This document shows positions 7,919 through 16,872 of a DNA stretch of 64,000 bases, piece after piece. Where the stretch lies: contig JBBRAO010000014.1 in assembly GCA_038206725.1 (NCBI GenBank), positions 1 through 64,000 on the forward strand, given 5' to 3'. The stretch comes from JBAXXL01 sp038206725. Lineage in GTDB: Bacteria; Bacteroidota; Ignavibacteria; Kapaibacteriales; UBA2268. The notes below the pieces were generated by a model that was not told the origin of the DNA, ran no database searches, and saw nothing but the letters and a program-made list of their open reading frames with translations. Positions within the stretch are counted from its first letter, which is position 1; every line of letters begins with the position of its first letter. The translations under genes were made by a program, and so were the position numbers.

Positions 7919-8274
7919 ATGTTTAGAATTGAATTTGTTGAAACATTGAATAAGAAAAAACCATTTGAAGAATTTATTAATGAACTAAATTTGATAGAGC
8001 AAGCGGAAGTTTTTGTTGCAATTAATAAATTATGCGACCTGAAGAATAAAAATATTATTGTTCCGACAAACATTACGAAATATATTAGAGATGGAATTTT
8101 CGAATTAAGAGTTCATCACAAAAATAAAATTTCCAGAAGTTTCTATTTTTATTATGTTGAACACAGAATTGTGTTTACTAATGGATTTGTTAAAAAAACT
8201 TAAAAATCCCAAACAAAGAAATGGACAAAGCTATTAAATAAAAAAATGAATTTCAATCTATTTCGGAGACATAA
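7919..8274 (+). pseudogene. Decayed HigB-like (phage Gp49-type, RelE/ParE fold) toxin
   Basis: The open frame covers 7919-8203 (94 residues) and matches the HigB/Gp49 toxin family, mRNA interferases of the RelE fold: it reads ...YIRDGIFELRVHHKNKISRSFYFYYVEHRIVFTNGFVKKT. The family normally continues with a lysine-rich tail. After the stop at 8201-8203, that tail is readable in another frame (IPNKEMDKAIK, then a TAA at 8239-8241, then KNEFQSISET, stop at 8272). A one-base frameshift and a nonsense change have therefore removed the tail. The next gene is an equally truncated HigA-like antitoxin. Residual toxin activity cannot be excluded, because most of the fold is present. Confidence 0.65.
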
Positions 8275-8481
8275 ATGAAAACAAATTATGAAGAATTATT
8301 AGAAAATAAATTATTAGACCCTGAATTTAGAGTTCAGTATCTATTAGCTAAAGAAAAATTTGATTTGGAGTTAATGATTGATTCGATTAGAGAAAGTATC
8401 AAGCTCAAAAAATCCGCAAATACTATTATGCGAAGAGTTAATACATTATCAAAACATATTCACAAGATAAGTTTATACTAA
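8275..8481 (+). pseudogene. Truncated HigA-like antitoxin
   Basis: The 68 residues start MKTNYEELLENKLLDPEFRVQYLLAKEKFDLELMIDSIRES, the standard N-terminus of HigA-type antitoxins that accompany HigB. The HTH part is short and degenerate: LKKSANTIMRRVNTLSKHIHKISLY replaces the usual helix-turn-helix (x-L-A-x-R-x-x-x-S-x-x-x-I-S-x-I-E). The frame then stops, where family members usually run to about 100 residues. ATG at 8275 follows the remnant stop of the toxin frame directly. Loss of both tails points to a decaying toxin-antitoxin pair. Confidence 0.6.
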
Positions 8482-8806
8482 TACATTTTATTAGCATTAT
8501 TTGAAACCAAAATATGGGTTTGCAATAACGAGACTGTCTCAAAACTCCAATATTGACAAACCTACCAGGGCGAATATTCTACTGTGTTATTGATAAATAT
8601 AGTATAATAGACGCCTAAGTCTGTTCCAAAATTGAACAATTAGTGTTTAAAGACCGTCACGAAAAAAAAAAGGGAAGCATAAATTTGTTTCTCTTTTTTT
8701 TCACCTTCTCAGGAAGCAATCTTATCAAGAAAAGTGTATTGTTTGGATTTACTATTGGATAACAGAAGATTAATAATCATTAAAAAAAATAAAATAATTA
8801 TTTCAG
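8482..8806. other. Spacer with possible insertion-sequence remnants
   Basis: No gene is visible. GAGACTGTCTC at 8530-8540 is a perfect 5+1+5 palindrome, followed by AAAAC, and resembles ends of some insertion sequences (weak inference). An A-rich/T-rich hairpin at about 8662-8701 (A-run plus GGGAAGC, pairing with GTTTCTCTTTTTTTT) could act as a bidirectional terminator. This fits a scar region between the decayed toxin pair and the efflux operon. Confidence 0.35.
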
Positions 8807-8832
8807 TTAATCGTTGATACAATCAATTATTG
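8807..8832 (+). promoter_or_regulatory. Operator-like sequence before marR (copy 1)
   Basis: TTAATCGT, 8 bases, TCAATTATTG. The same arrangement with the same 8-base spacing recurs at 9330-9355 before the tolC-like gene, and 22 of 26 positions are identical. Copy 1 contains the palindrome TTGAT-ACA-ATCAA (8814-8826), the usual shape of a MarR-family binding site. It lies 44 bp before the marR start, so self-repression is likely (inference). Confidence 0.6.
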
Positions 8833-8875
8833 TTAAAATAAACAGTTGATTAAAAACAAATAGGATTTGTAATAA

Positions 8876-9316
8876 ATGAACGATGAAGAATTACCTTTCG
8901 GTTTAATTGTAGGAAAGATGGTGCACGATGTATTCAGAGTGCTAAAAACTCGAACTGAGGTTGGACTCACAGAGAAGTTATCCATTCATCATTTGGGTTT
9001 ACTGCTGGCAATTAGTAAAAACGAGCACGATGTGATTCAACAAGATATGGCAACTAAACTAGGTAAAGACAAATCTGCTATTTTAAGGTTGATTGATGCT
9101 TTAGAAGAAAAGAAGTTAGTTTCGAGAGTTCCCGATGTAGAAGACAGAAGAAAAAATAAATTAATTCTAACCGATCAAGGGAACGAAGTAATTAACGAAT
9201 TTATGATAATTGATAAAGGAGTGTTTGAAGATTTATGCGTCGGGTTAACCAAAGATGAATTAAACACTTTCTTTACAGTTCTAGAAAAAATTAAAGATAA
9301 CGCGCAAAAACTGTAA
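8876..9316 (+). CDS. MarR-family transcriptional regulator
   Basis: The 146-residue protein is a winged-helix regulator of the MarR type. The DNA-binding helix-turn-helix reads IQQDMATKLGKDKSAILRLIDALEEKKLVSR and the wing is VPDVEDRRKNKLILTDQGNEV (about 60-110), with dimerisation helices at both ends. It is directly followed by a TolC/adaptor/RND operon in the same direction. The matched 26-bp sequences before marR and before tolC argue that it controls itself and the pump. The ligand is unknown; regulators of this class usually release DNA on binding small phenolic or drug-like molecules. Confidence 0.9.
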   Translation: MNDEELPFGLIVGKMVHDVFRVLKTRTEVGLTEKLSIHHLGLLLAISKNEHDVIQQDMATKLGKDKSAILRLIDALEEKKLVSRVPDVEDRRKNKLILTDQGNEVINEFMIIDKGVFEDLCVGLTKDELNTFFTVLEKIKDNAQKL

Positions 9317-9329
9317 ACATTTTAGGGAT

Positions 9330-9355
9330 TTAATCGTAGATTAAGTCAATTATTG
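9330..9355 (+). promoter_or_regulatory. Operator-like sequence before the efflux operon (copy 2)
   Basis: TTAATCGT, 8 bases, TCAATTATTG, matching 8807-8832. TCAAT-T-ATTGA (9346-9356) is a perfect palindrome here. It lies between the marR stop and the start of the TolC-like gene, so it could repress the pump genes separately from marR. Confidence 0.6.
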
Positions 9356-9372
9356 ATAATAAAAACGAATAG

Positions 9373-10737
9373 ATGAAAAGCAAAATGAAATTTAACGGAT
9401 TATTATTAATCCTCATATTATTGGGATATTTAGCATCCAATGCACAAAATGAAATCACATTAAAACAATGTGTTGAATATTCTTTGAAGAATAGCAGCAA
9501 CATCAAAATGGCAAATTTCGATGTAGCTCTTTCGGAGCAAAGAATAAAAGAAACCACCGGGTTTTACTTACCGAACTTTGGTTTATCTAGTTCAATAGAT
9601 AATAATTTATTGATTACTACACAGCTATTGCCTGCTGAAATGCTGGGTGGAAAAGCGGGTACTTTTATTCCGGTCAAATTCGGAACTCCTTATAATATGT
9701 CTATTGGGCTTCAACTAAACCAAAAGCTTTACGATCTGAGCACGATTTATGATATTAAATCATCGAAAGTCAATAAGGAATTATCGGAACAAACCGCTCA
9801 AAAAACCAATGAAGCGACCATTTATGGAATCAGCGCTACGTATTATCAAGCAATGATAATTCAAATTCAGATAAAAATGCTAAAAACTAAATTAGCATCG
9901 TCTGACCGTTCATTGAAATCAACAGAGTTGCTTTTTCAAAACGGTGCGGCAAAAAAAATCGATGTTGATAAAATTAGAGTAAGTTACAATAATACTAAAT
10001 CTCAATTACAGCAGGCTGAATTGAGTTATTCTCAATCACTCAATAACTTAAAGTTTCAAATGGGTATGCCGCAGGATAAACAAGTAGTATTACAGGACAA
10101 TGTTTTGGAGAATCTAATAAAGAATCCAAAAAACATAGAAAGCAAAAATTATCAAATCGAAAATACTTTGGATTATAAGCTAAAGCAAACCAACTTTACT
10201 TTGATGGAAATCAATAGGAAAAAAAGTTTAGCGGCTTACCAACCAGTAGTTACTTTATATGGTAATGCAAGAGTAAGCGCAATGCGTAAAGAATTTAATT
10301 TTTTAAAAGCAGGAGAAGATTGGTATCCGAGTTCTGCAGTAGGAATTCAATTATCGTGGTCAATTTTCTCAGGTTTGCAAAGAGATGCACGCTTAACGCA
10401 ATCGGAACTTAATATCCAAAAAGCAAAAGAAAGCTTATCGCTTACTGAGCAAAGTTTTAAAGTTGATATATCCAATTTCGAGATGAAGTTCAAAAATGCT
10501 TATGAAAATATACAAAACGAAAAAGAAAATCTGGATTTAGCGGAAAGCGTTTATAAAAACGTTCAATTGCAATACCAGCAAGGTGTAAGCTCATCGCTTG
10601 AACTGATACAAACTGAAAGTTCTTTTGAATTGGCACAAAACACATATTTGAATAAACTTTTTGATTTATTCGTCGCAAGAATGGACCTTGAAAAAGCTCA
10701 AGGTAATCTAATGAATTTTATAAATAATCTACAATAA
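9373..10737 (+). CDS. TolC-family outer membrane efflux protein
   Basis: The 454-residue protein has a signal peptide (LLLILILLGYLASNAQ) and the two-fold TolC pattern: ITLKQCVEYSLKNSSNIKMANFDVALSEQRIKET in the first half, and long amphipathic coiled-coil helices with QLQYQQGVSSSLELIQTESSFELAQNTYLNKLFDLFVARMDLEKAQGNL at the end. TolC trimers form the outer membrane channel of tripartite pumps. It is followed after 8 bp by the adaptor and then by the RND permease, which together make a complete pump. Confidence 0.92.
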   Translation: MKSKMKFNGLLLILILLGYLASNAQNEITLKQCVEYSLKNSSNIKMANFDVALSEQRIKETTGFYLPNFGLSSSIDNNLLITTQLLPAEMLGGKAGTFIPVKFGTPYNMSIGLQLNQKLYDLSTIYDIKSSKVNKELSEQTAQKTNEATIYGISATYYQAMIIQIQIKMLKTKLASSDRSLKSTELLFQNGAAKKIDVDKIRVSYNNTKSQLQQAELSYSQSLNNLKFQMGMPQDKQVVLQDNVLENLIKNPKNIESKNYQIENTLDYKLKQTNFTLMEINRKKSLAAYQPVVTLYGNARVSAMRKEFNFLKAGEDWYPSSAVGIQLSWSIFSGLQRDARLTQSELNIQKAKESLSLTEQSFKVDISNFEMKFKNAYENIQNEKENLDLAESVYKNVQLQYQQGVSSSLELIQTESSFELAQNTYLNKLFDLFVARMDLEKAQGNLMNFINNLQ

Positions 10738-10745
10738 ATAATATT

Positions 10746-11816
10746 ATGAAAAAATCTAAGAAAACAATAGTAATTGTGGTGGGCCTGATAGTAATTGCCG
10801 TTATTGTAATGCAGTTAAATAACAATCGAAAAAAGATTGTGGCAAACAAAGATGTCAGTACTGATCTAACCTTTGTAACCGTTGGTGTCTCACCTGTTAA
10901 AAGAATGGCTTTAGACGATACTCTTCGCTTAGTCGGTAATCTTGACGTTGCCTCCGAAATTGATATTCCCGCCGAAGCCGCCGGGAAAATTACTATGATC
11001 AACGCTGAATTGGGTCAAGCAAAATCGAAAGGTAGTGTTATAGCGACAATTGACGATAAGATGAAGAAAATCGCAGTTCAAAAAGCTAATATTGATGTTC
11101 AAAAAAGAAAAAAAGATCTAGAAAGAGTCTCGAACTTATTTAAAGGCGGCTCATATACAGAACAACAAATGGATGATATGCAGAATATGTACGATAATGC
11201 GGTGATTATGTTAGAACAAGCCGAAAAGCAATTATCAGAAACTCGAATCATCTGTCCTGAACGCGGTATAGTAACCAAGAAAAATGTTGAAGTCGGCGAA
11301 TATGTAAATATGGGTGCAGCTATTGCGACCATCGTCGATATCTCTAAGTTTAAAATAAAACTTAATGTCTCGGAAATGAATGCGTATTTATTGAAAATAG
11401 GCGACAAAGCGACAGTAACAACCGACGTTTACCCGGGAATTACATTCCAAGGAAAAGTTAGCTTTATCAGCCCAAAAGGCGACGGATCGCACACATATCC
11501 TGTAGAAATTGAAATTGTAAATAATAGCAAATACCCATTACGTTCAGGTACATTTGTAAGTGCCCAAATACCTCTGCCAAAATCGAGTGAATCATTATAT
11601 ATCCCTCGTGAAGCACTTCAGGGTAGTATTAATGACGCTCAAGTATATCTTGCTGTTAATGGTAAAGCTGTTTTAAGAAGTATCATAGTTGATAAAGGAA
11701 TTAATACGAATAATAATTTTATCAATGTAGTATCGGGACTTAACGTAAATGACCAAGTAATAACTAAAGGTCAATTAAACCTTGTTGAAGGTAAATCTAT
11801 CAGAATTATTAAATAA
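10746..11816 (+). CDS. RND efflux periplasmic adaptor (membrane fusion protein)
   Basis: The 356-residue protein is anchored by an N-terminal hydrophobic helix (TIVIVVGLIVIAVIVMQL). It shows the adaptor order: a biotinyl-lipoyl-like half (AEAAGKITMINAELGQAKSKGSVIATIDD), a coiled-coil hairpin (about 100-165), the second lipoyl half (CPERGIVTKKNVEVGEYVNMGAAIATIVD) and beta-barrel and membrane-proximal domains (RSGTFVSAQIPL...IPREAL). It links the TolC-like channel to the RND pump encoded on either side. It has an ATG start 8 bp after the preceding stop. Confidence 0.92.
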   Translation: MKKSKKTIVIVVGLIVIAVIVMQLNNNRKKIVANKDVSTDLTFVTVGVSPVKRMALDDTLRLVGNLDVASEIDIPAEAAGKITMINAELGQAKSKGSVIATIDDKMKKIAVQKANIDVQKRKKDLERVSNLFKGGSYTEQQMDDMQNMYDNAVIMLEQAEKQLSETRIICPERGIVTKKNVEVGEYVNMGAAIATIVDISKFKIKLNVSEMNAYLLKIGDKATVTTDVYPGITFQGKVSFISPKGDGSHTYPVEIEIVNNSKYPLRSGTFVSAQIPLPKSSESLYIPREALQGSINDAQVYLAVNGKAVLRSIIVDKGINTNNNFINVVSGLNVNDQVITKGQLNLVEGKSIRIIK

Positions 11817-11827
11817 TAAAGGTTAAT

Positions 11828-14800
11828 ATGTCTATTACTCAACTTGCGATAAAACGACCTACTATGGTAGTGGTGTTTTTTTCAATACTGGCACTCCTTG
11901 GTATCGTTTCATATACAAAATTGAATTATGAATTAATTCCAAAGCTTAGTTTTCCGGTGGTCAGTATTGTTACTATTTACCCGGGTGCTTCGGCAAAAGA
12001 AGTAGAAGGAACAGTTACAAAAGTGATGGAAGATGCTCTTTCTTCGCTCGAAAGGGTTAAAAGCATTCGATCAAGTTCACAGGAAGGTTTTTCAATGATT
12101 ACTGTGGAACTTGTTGCTAATACAAATGCCGATTTAGCTTTGCAAAATGCTCAGCGCAAAATAAACGCCATAACATCTAGGTTACCGGTTGGAGCAAAAA
12201 CTCCATCGCTCAATAAGTTCTCGTCCGATGAAATACCGGTTATTCAAATGGGTGTTGTTGCTAATATGGAGCCTACTAAACTCTATGATTTAGTTGATAA
12301 CCAAATCAAATCTCAACTTTCCAACCTAAGCGGTGTTGGGCAGGTGAGTTTAGTTGGTGGTATTGAACGTGAAATCAGAATCAATGTTGACAAAGAAAAA
12401 CTAATTGCCTATAACATTGGTATCAGTCAAGTATTTCAAGCGGTTTCTGCATCAAATTTAGAAATGCCTACTGGTAAAATTGAAAACAATTCCAAACAAT
12501 ATTCTGTTCGTTTACTTGGTAAAATCAAATCAATTGAAGAACTTCGGGCAATCACGATAACAAGAAGTGCAAATGGCGGAAGTGTTAAGCTTTCCGATAT
12601 AGCTGAAGTTATCGATGGTATTGCCGACCAAACAACATTGAATAAAATCAACGGTGAATCTTCGATTGGTATGATTATTCAAAAACAATCCGATGCAAAC
12701 TCTGTTAAGGTTTGTGAACTTATTAAAGCAAAACTTAAAGTCATCGAAAAGGAATATGCAAAGGAAAATGTAAAATTCAATATATCGATGGATAATTCGG
12801 AATACACATTGGATTCAGCTAATGGCGTATTGAAGGATTTATCACTTGCTATTGTTATTGTAGCTTTAGTGATGTTTTTATTCTTACATAGTGTTCGAAA
12901 CTCGTTTATAGTTTTAGTATCTATCCCTACATCTATCATATCAGTTTTTATTGGTATGTATATATTTGATTTTTCATTGAACTTACTAACTTTAATGGCA
13001 TTATCGCTCGTAATCGGAATTCTGGTGGATGACTCTATCGTTGTGCTCGAGAATATAACGCGGCATTTGGAAATGGGTAAAGATAAGGTTACAGCGTCTT
13101 TAGAGGGTAGAAGCGAGATTGGATTCACAGCCGTCGCGATCACTTTGGTTGACGTTGTAGTATTCCTGCCACTTTCTTTAATCAGCGGTATGATTGGCAA
13201 CTTCCTTCGAGAATTCTCGTTAGTTATTGTATTCTCAACATTAATGAGTCTTTTAGTTTCGTTCACCATAACGCCGTTATTAGCATCTCGCCTCGCAAAG
13301 GTTCAAGAACCTACGGATAAAAACTTTATCGGCAGATTATCTATCAGGGTAGAAAATGCTTTCAAAAAGATTGTGGTTTACTACCAAAGAGCTTTGAGTT
13401 GGTCGCTAAAGCACAGAAAAACTGTATATATTTCGGTTACCGCTTTAGTGGTATTGTCATTTTCTTTGGTAGGTATGGGTTTAATCGGTACTGCATTTAT
13501 GAATAACGGCGACCAAGGTGAATTTACGGTCAAATTAGAAGGTGAACCGCAAAATACAATCTATCAAACATCGCAACTTACTCAAAAAGTGGAAGAGTTA
13601 CTAAAGAAAAAGCCCGAAGTTGTTAACTTATTTACAAGTATTGGTAGTTCTCAAAACGGATTCAGCAATAGTGTAGAGAGCAACAAGAGCCAAATTACTG
13701 TTAAGATGGTTCCAAAAAACAAACGGTCAATTTCTGTAGAAAAATTCGCCGCTCAAATTAAAATGGAAGTACAAAAGTTTCCGGGCATTAAAGTTACAGC
13801 TACACCTTCTTCATTGATGGGTGGCGCGGATGACGCACCGATTCAAGTATTGTTACGTAGCACCGATGTAGATAGACTTTTTGTGATGGGTGACAGTATT
13901 ATGAAAATAGTCAGAACAATCCCGGGTGCAAATGATGTGAAGTTGTCTATTGATAAAAGTAAACCTGAAATACAAATCAACCTTGACCGCGAGAAAATGG
14001 AACAATTAGGGCTTTCCGTTCAATTGGTTGGTAGTACTTTGAATTTGGCTTTTGCCGGTAATACAAACCTTCAATACAGCGAAGGCGACAATGATTACGA
14101 TATTTCTGTACGATTTGACAAATTCAACCGTAAGAAGATTGACGATATCAACTCAATTACTTTTGTGAATAATCAAGGCAAGTTGATTGAATTGAAAAAC
14201 TTTGCAACAATAGTACAAGCTTTGGGTCCAAACAAATTAGAGCGTTACGACCGTATTCCTTCGCTGACAGTAAACGCTTCAGTATTTGGTCGTCCGGTCG
14301 GAACGGTAGGTGATGAAATCAAAAAAGCTATCGGCGAACAAATCACATCAACCGACATAGATATCAGTTACAAAGGACAAATGGAACGTCAAGCCGAAGC
14401 TTTCGGAAGTTTGTTCACCGCGCTTTTTGCCGCTATTTTATTTGTTTACTTATTGATGGTAGCTCTTTATAACTCTTACTTATATCCATTTGTGGTACTT
14501 TTCTCGATACCGGTCGCTGTGATTGGAGCTTTATTTGCTCTTGCGCTCAGCGGTGAAGCCTTGACAATTTATTCTGTGATTGGTATGATTATGCTTATCG
14601 GTTTGGTGGCGAAGAACGCAATCCTGATTGTGGATTTCACCAATAAACTGCGTGAGAACGGCAGGGCTACCGTTGATGCGTTGTTGGAAGCCGGTAAGGA
14701 AAGGCTTAGACCAATTTTAATGACCACTTTGGCGATGGTGTTCGGTATGCTTCCAATTGCTCTTGCGACGGGAGCCAGCGCAGAAAGTAAAAACGGATTA

Positions 14801-14947
14801 GCTTGGGTTATTATCGGCGGTTTAATAAGTTCTTTATTACTTACTTTGGTTTTAGTACCGACGGTTTACTTGACATTTGAGAAGTATAAAGGTAAAATTA
14901 AACGATTCCGGTCAAAAGAATTGGTTGAAGAAACAACCATAATATAA
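11828..14947 (+). CDS. RND-family multidrug efflux permease (HAE1 type)
   Basis: The 1039-residue inner membrane proton antiporter has twelve predicted membrane helices in two repeats. The first begins ITQLAIKRPTMVVVFFSILALLGIVSY. Large periplasmic loops carry RND signatures such as YPGASAKEVEGTVTKVMEDALSSL. The ALSLVIGILVDDSIVVLENI segment in helix 4 holds the conserved aspartates of the proton relay. The second half has MLIGLVAKNAILIVDFTNKLRE and ERLRPILMTTLAMVFGMLPIAL. The HAE1 group usually exports hydrophobic or amphiphilic drugs; the actual substrate is unknown. It is the last gene of the operon and is followed by a terminator. Confidence 0.95.
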   Translation: MSITQLAIKRPTMVVVFFSILALLGIVSYTKLNYELIPKLSFPVVSIVTIYPGASAKEVEGTVTKVMEDALSSLERVKSIRSSSQEGFSMITVELVANTNADLALQNAQRKINAITSRLPVGAKTPSLNKFSSDEIPVIQMGVVANMEPTKLYDLVDNQIKSQLSNLSGVGQVSLVGGIEREIRINVDKEKLIAYNIGISQVFQAVSASNLEMPTGKIENNSKQYSVRLLGKIKSIEELRAITITRSANGGSVKLSDIAEVIDGIADQTTLNKINGESSIGMIIQKQSDANSVKVCELIKAKLKVIEKEYAKENVKFNISMDNSEYTLDSANGVLKDLSLAIVIVALVMFLFLHSVRNSFIVLVSIPTSIISVFIGMYIFDFSLNLLTLMALSLVIGILVDDSIVVLENITRHLEMGKDKVTASLEGRSEIGFTAVAITLVDVVVFLPLSLISGMIGNFLREFSLVIVFSTLMSLLVSFTITPLLASRLAKVQEPTDKNFIGRLSIRVENAFKKIVVYYQRALSWSLKHRKTVYISVTALVVLSFSLVGMGLIGTAFMNNGDQGEFTVKLEGEPQNTIYQTSQLTQKVEELLKKKPEVVNLFTSIGSSQNGFSNSVESNKSQITVKMVPKNKRSISVEKFAAQIKMEVQKFPGIKVTATPSSLMGGADDAPIQVLLRSTDVDRLFVMGDSIMKIVRTIPGANDVKLSIDKSKPEIQINLDREKMEQLGLSVQLVGSTLNLAFAGNTNLQYSEGDNDYDISVRFDKFNRKKIDDINSITFVNNQGKLIELKNFATIVQALGPNKLERYDRIPSLTVNASVFGRPVGTVGDEIKKAIGEQITSTDIDISYKGQMERQAEAFGSLFTALFAAILFVYLLMVALYNSYLYPFVVLFSIPVAVIGALFALALSGEALTIYSVIGMIMLIGLVAKNAILIVDFTNKLRENGRATVDALLEAGKERLRPILMTTLAMVFGMLPIALATGASAESKNGLAWVIIGGLISSLLLTLVLVPTVYLTFEKYKGKIKRFRSKELVEETTII

Positions 14948-14957
14948 AATCAAATCA

Positions 14958-14997
14958 AATGTCCAATACCTTGAAAAACGGGTGTTGGGCATTTTTT
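14958..14997 (+). terminator. Terminator of the efflux operon
   Basis: ATGTCCAATACC (14958-14969) pairs with GGTGTTGGGCAT (14980-14991) with two G-T pairs, followed by a run of seven T. It lies 10 bp after the RND permease stop. Confidence 0.85.
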
Positions 14998-15205
14998 TAA
15001 ATTTAATACCACTCTAAAAAGTTTGGATTCCTAAATGTGACAAATATTTCTGCACATTTAGTCTTTCCCACACCCCAACTAAACAAAAATTTCATATATT
15101 TGCATATTAAAAAAAAATATTTTTAAATGACATTTGCGGATGTCAGAATATGGCACGAATAACGTTAATTTTGTAAAATTGAAAAATCACATATTTATAA
15201 TGTAG

Positions 15206-15889
15206 TTATTCAATTTCGAAATAGAATTTATTTGATAAAACAGAATTTTCCAAATTACTTTGATACTCACACAAATTAATAAGTTGCATAACATTTGGTT
15301 TTCTTCTCAATATTGTGCTTTTTGACAAGCAGTCCATATACTTGGCAACATTTACGTCACCATGTTCAGATTCAGCAATTATTCTTGCAATAAATCGGTT
15401 TCTTAGCAAACATCTAGCTAAAATAGCTTTCTGATTTTCTTTGTTGAGTGAAAAAAACAGGTAACCAATACATGATAAATACCATGTGCTTTCTTTAAAT
15501 TGAGTCAACCCTAACGTAAATGCGGTTTTTGAATGATTTTCACCATATTTTCTATATGCACCTTCATTCCTTGGATTTCCATCATCCAACAATAATTTTC
15601 CAATGTCGACAAATTTTATACCTGGATCATTGAGCTCTGCTAATTTTTTGCAAATATTTATTGTGCAATTATCCAATGAACTAAACTGTGGAATATCATT
15701 AGATGTAATGGGAAAAATTTGAACATGTTTTTGGACAAATTCAATAAAATCGGAATATGGAATATTTATTAGTGTCTCTATATAATTACTTACTTCTAAA
15801 GTTGGAAATTTGTAACTATAATAGAACATATTTTCATTAATATGCAACTCGTAACTTCTACTGAAGAATTCTTCCATTCGAAAGCTCAT
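15206..15889 (-). CDS. Unidentified accessory protein, last gene of the ParB/helicase island
   Basis: I do not recognise this 227-residue protein. The second half looks like a compact helical domain with well-spaced motifs: DIGKLLLDDGNPRNEGAYRKYGENHSKTAFTLGL (about 95-130), then a Trp-Tyr-Leu strand, then LARCLLRNRFIARIIAES. KYGENHxKTA looks like a conserved motif of a winged-helix-type domain, but that is a guess. There is no signal peptide or membrane segment. Its start lies 2 bp after the stop of the ParB-like gene, so the two are coupled. The codons are strongly AT-rich, like the rest of the island. Confidence 0.7.
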   Translation of the reverse strand: MSFRMEEFFSRSYELHINENMFYYSYKFPTLEVSNYIETLINIPYSDFIEFVQKHVQIFPITSNDIPQFSSLDNCTINICKKLAELNDPGIKFVDIGKLLLDDGNPRNEGAYRKYGENHSKTAFTLGLTQFKESTWYLSCIGYLFFSLNKENQKAILARCLLRNRFIARIIAESEHGDVNVAKYMDCLSKSTILRRKPNVMQLINLCEYQSNLENSVLSNKFYFEIE

Positions 15890-15891
15890 AT

Positions 15892-16860
15892 TTATTTTTC
15901 CTTAGAGTGTGTGCTTAGAATACGCAGTATTTGCCTAATTTCATATTTGCTATCTATATGTGATTTTATAGAATTTTCAAATGTGCTTACAGAAATGAGC
16001 ATACGAAAAGCCCTGATTTTCTTGTAAATATCATCTATTTTTCCAGTATCTTTAACTTCTTCATAACCTTCATATATGTCAGTTTGACCTGATGCAATTT
16101 CATCAAGCACTTTTTTTGCTCTTTTATCAGGGCATTTAGCTATTTCCCCAATTTTTCTTATGTCCGAAGCTTGATTTATTTCTTTATTTTTAATTTGTTC
16201 AACAATTGTTGTTTCTAATTTAGGATTAGATTTGATAGCTTTTTTTATTGATCGGTTTTTAAGTAATTCGTCGTAATAACTCCAGTTTGTTGGCTGCAAA
16301 TCATTTACCTTTAGCATATAAGAGAAATTATCAAGCATTCTCTCTGCATCACCCTTTTTTATACCTAACTCTTTAGCCATTGTTTCAACTGGAAGCTTAG
16401 ACTCTTTTCTACGTCTATATAAATATCCAGCTTGCTCAAAAGGACTCCAATCTTTTCTCCCTATTATATGATATTGACCCAGAAGCGTGAAAATAGATAA
16501 TTCATCAATATCTGAAGGTAAAAGTACACATTTTACTATTCCCCATTCAATAGGTTTATTTTTACATAAAAGTCGATATGCCGCTAATCGGCTATTGCCT
16601 TCAAGAACAACAAAATCGCCATCGCGAACGATCAGAGGATCAATAAGTCCTCCGTTACTTTCAATTGATAGCTTAAGTTGCTTCACATGATCCATTTTGG
16701 TCATTAATTGCTCAATGCTATTTTGGTCTGGTTTTGATTCATCAGATACTTGTAGAACACTATAAACTCTAGGATTATCCTCATAAAATTTGAGTGACGC
16801 CTGCATGATTTCCACTTCTTTAACTTCGAATTCTTTCTTACCAATCATCATTTTTTTCAT
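15892..16860 (-). CDS. ParB/sulfiredoxin-like domain protein
   Basis: The 322-residue protein starts with a ParB N-terminal fold: FYEDNPRVYSV...LKLSIESNGGLIDPLIVRDGDFVVLEGNSRLAAYRLL, with the nucleotide-binding GNSR box near residue 90. A helical region follows, with GRKDWSPFEQAGYLYRRRKESKLPVETMAKELG as a helix-turn-helix-like part. It is not a chromosome-partitioning ParB: no ParA or parS is near, and the C-terminus differs. Relatives are common in phages and accessory loci, often as nucleases or CTPases. It is paralogous to the broken gene at 18757-19766, sharing the G-x-x-(D/E)-W-(S/D)-P-(F/Y) motif. It lies 12 bp after the helicase gene. Confidence 0.8.
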   Translation of the reverse strand: MKKMMIGKKEFEVKEVEIMQASLKFYEDNPRVYSVLQVSDESKPDQNSIEQLMTKMDHVKQLKLSIESNGGLIDPLIVRDGDFVVLEGNSRLAAYRLLCKNKPIEWGIVKCVLLPSDIDELSIFTLLGQYHIIGRKDWSPFEQAGYLYRRRKESKLPVETMAKELGIKKGDAERMLDNFSYMLKVNDLQPTNWSYYDELLKNRSIKKAIKSNPKLETTIVEQIKNKEINQASDIRKIGEIAKCPDKRAKKVLDEIASGQTDIYEGYEEVKDTGKIDDIYKKIRAFRMLISVSTFENSIKSHIDSKYEIRQILRILSTHSKEK

Positions 16861-16872
16861 TTTTAAACCCTC

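Noticed and set aside
15031..15061. CTAAATGTG...CACATTTAG inverted repeat at the island's 3' edge as an attachment site
   Set aside because: No matching direct repeat was found at the other end of the island and no integrase is present, so it is at best a hairpin.
15176..15183. TAATTTTG promoter-like box on the plus strand at the 3' end of the island
   Set aside because: It points into the ends of minus-strand genes, has no fitting -33 box, and AT-rich DNA produces such boxes by chance.
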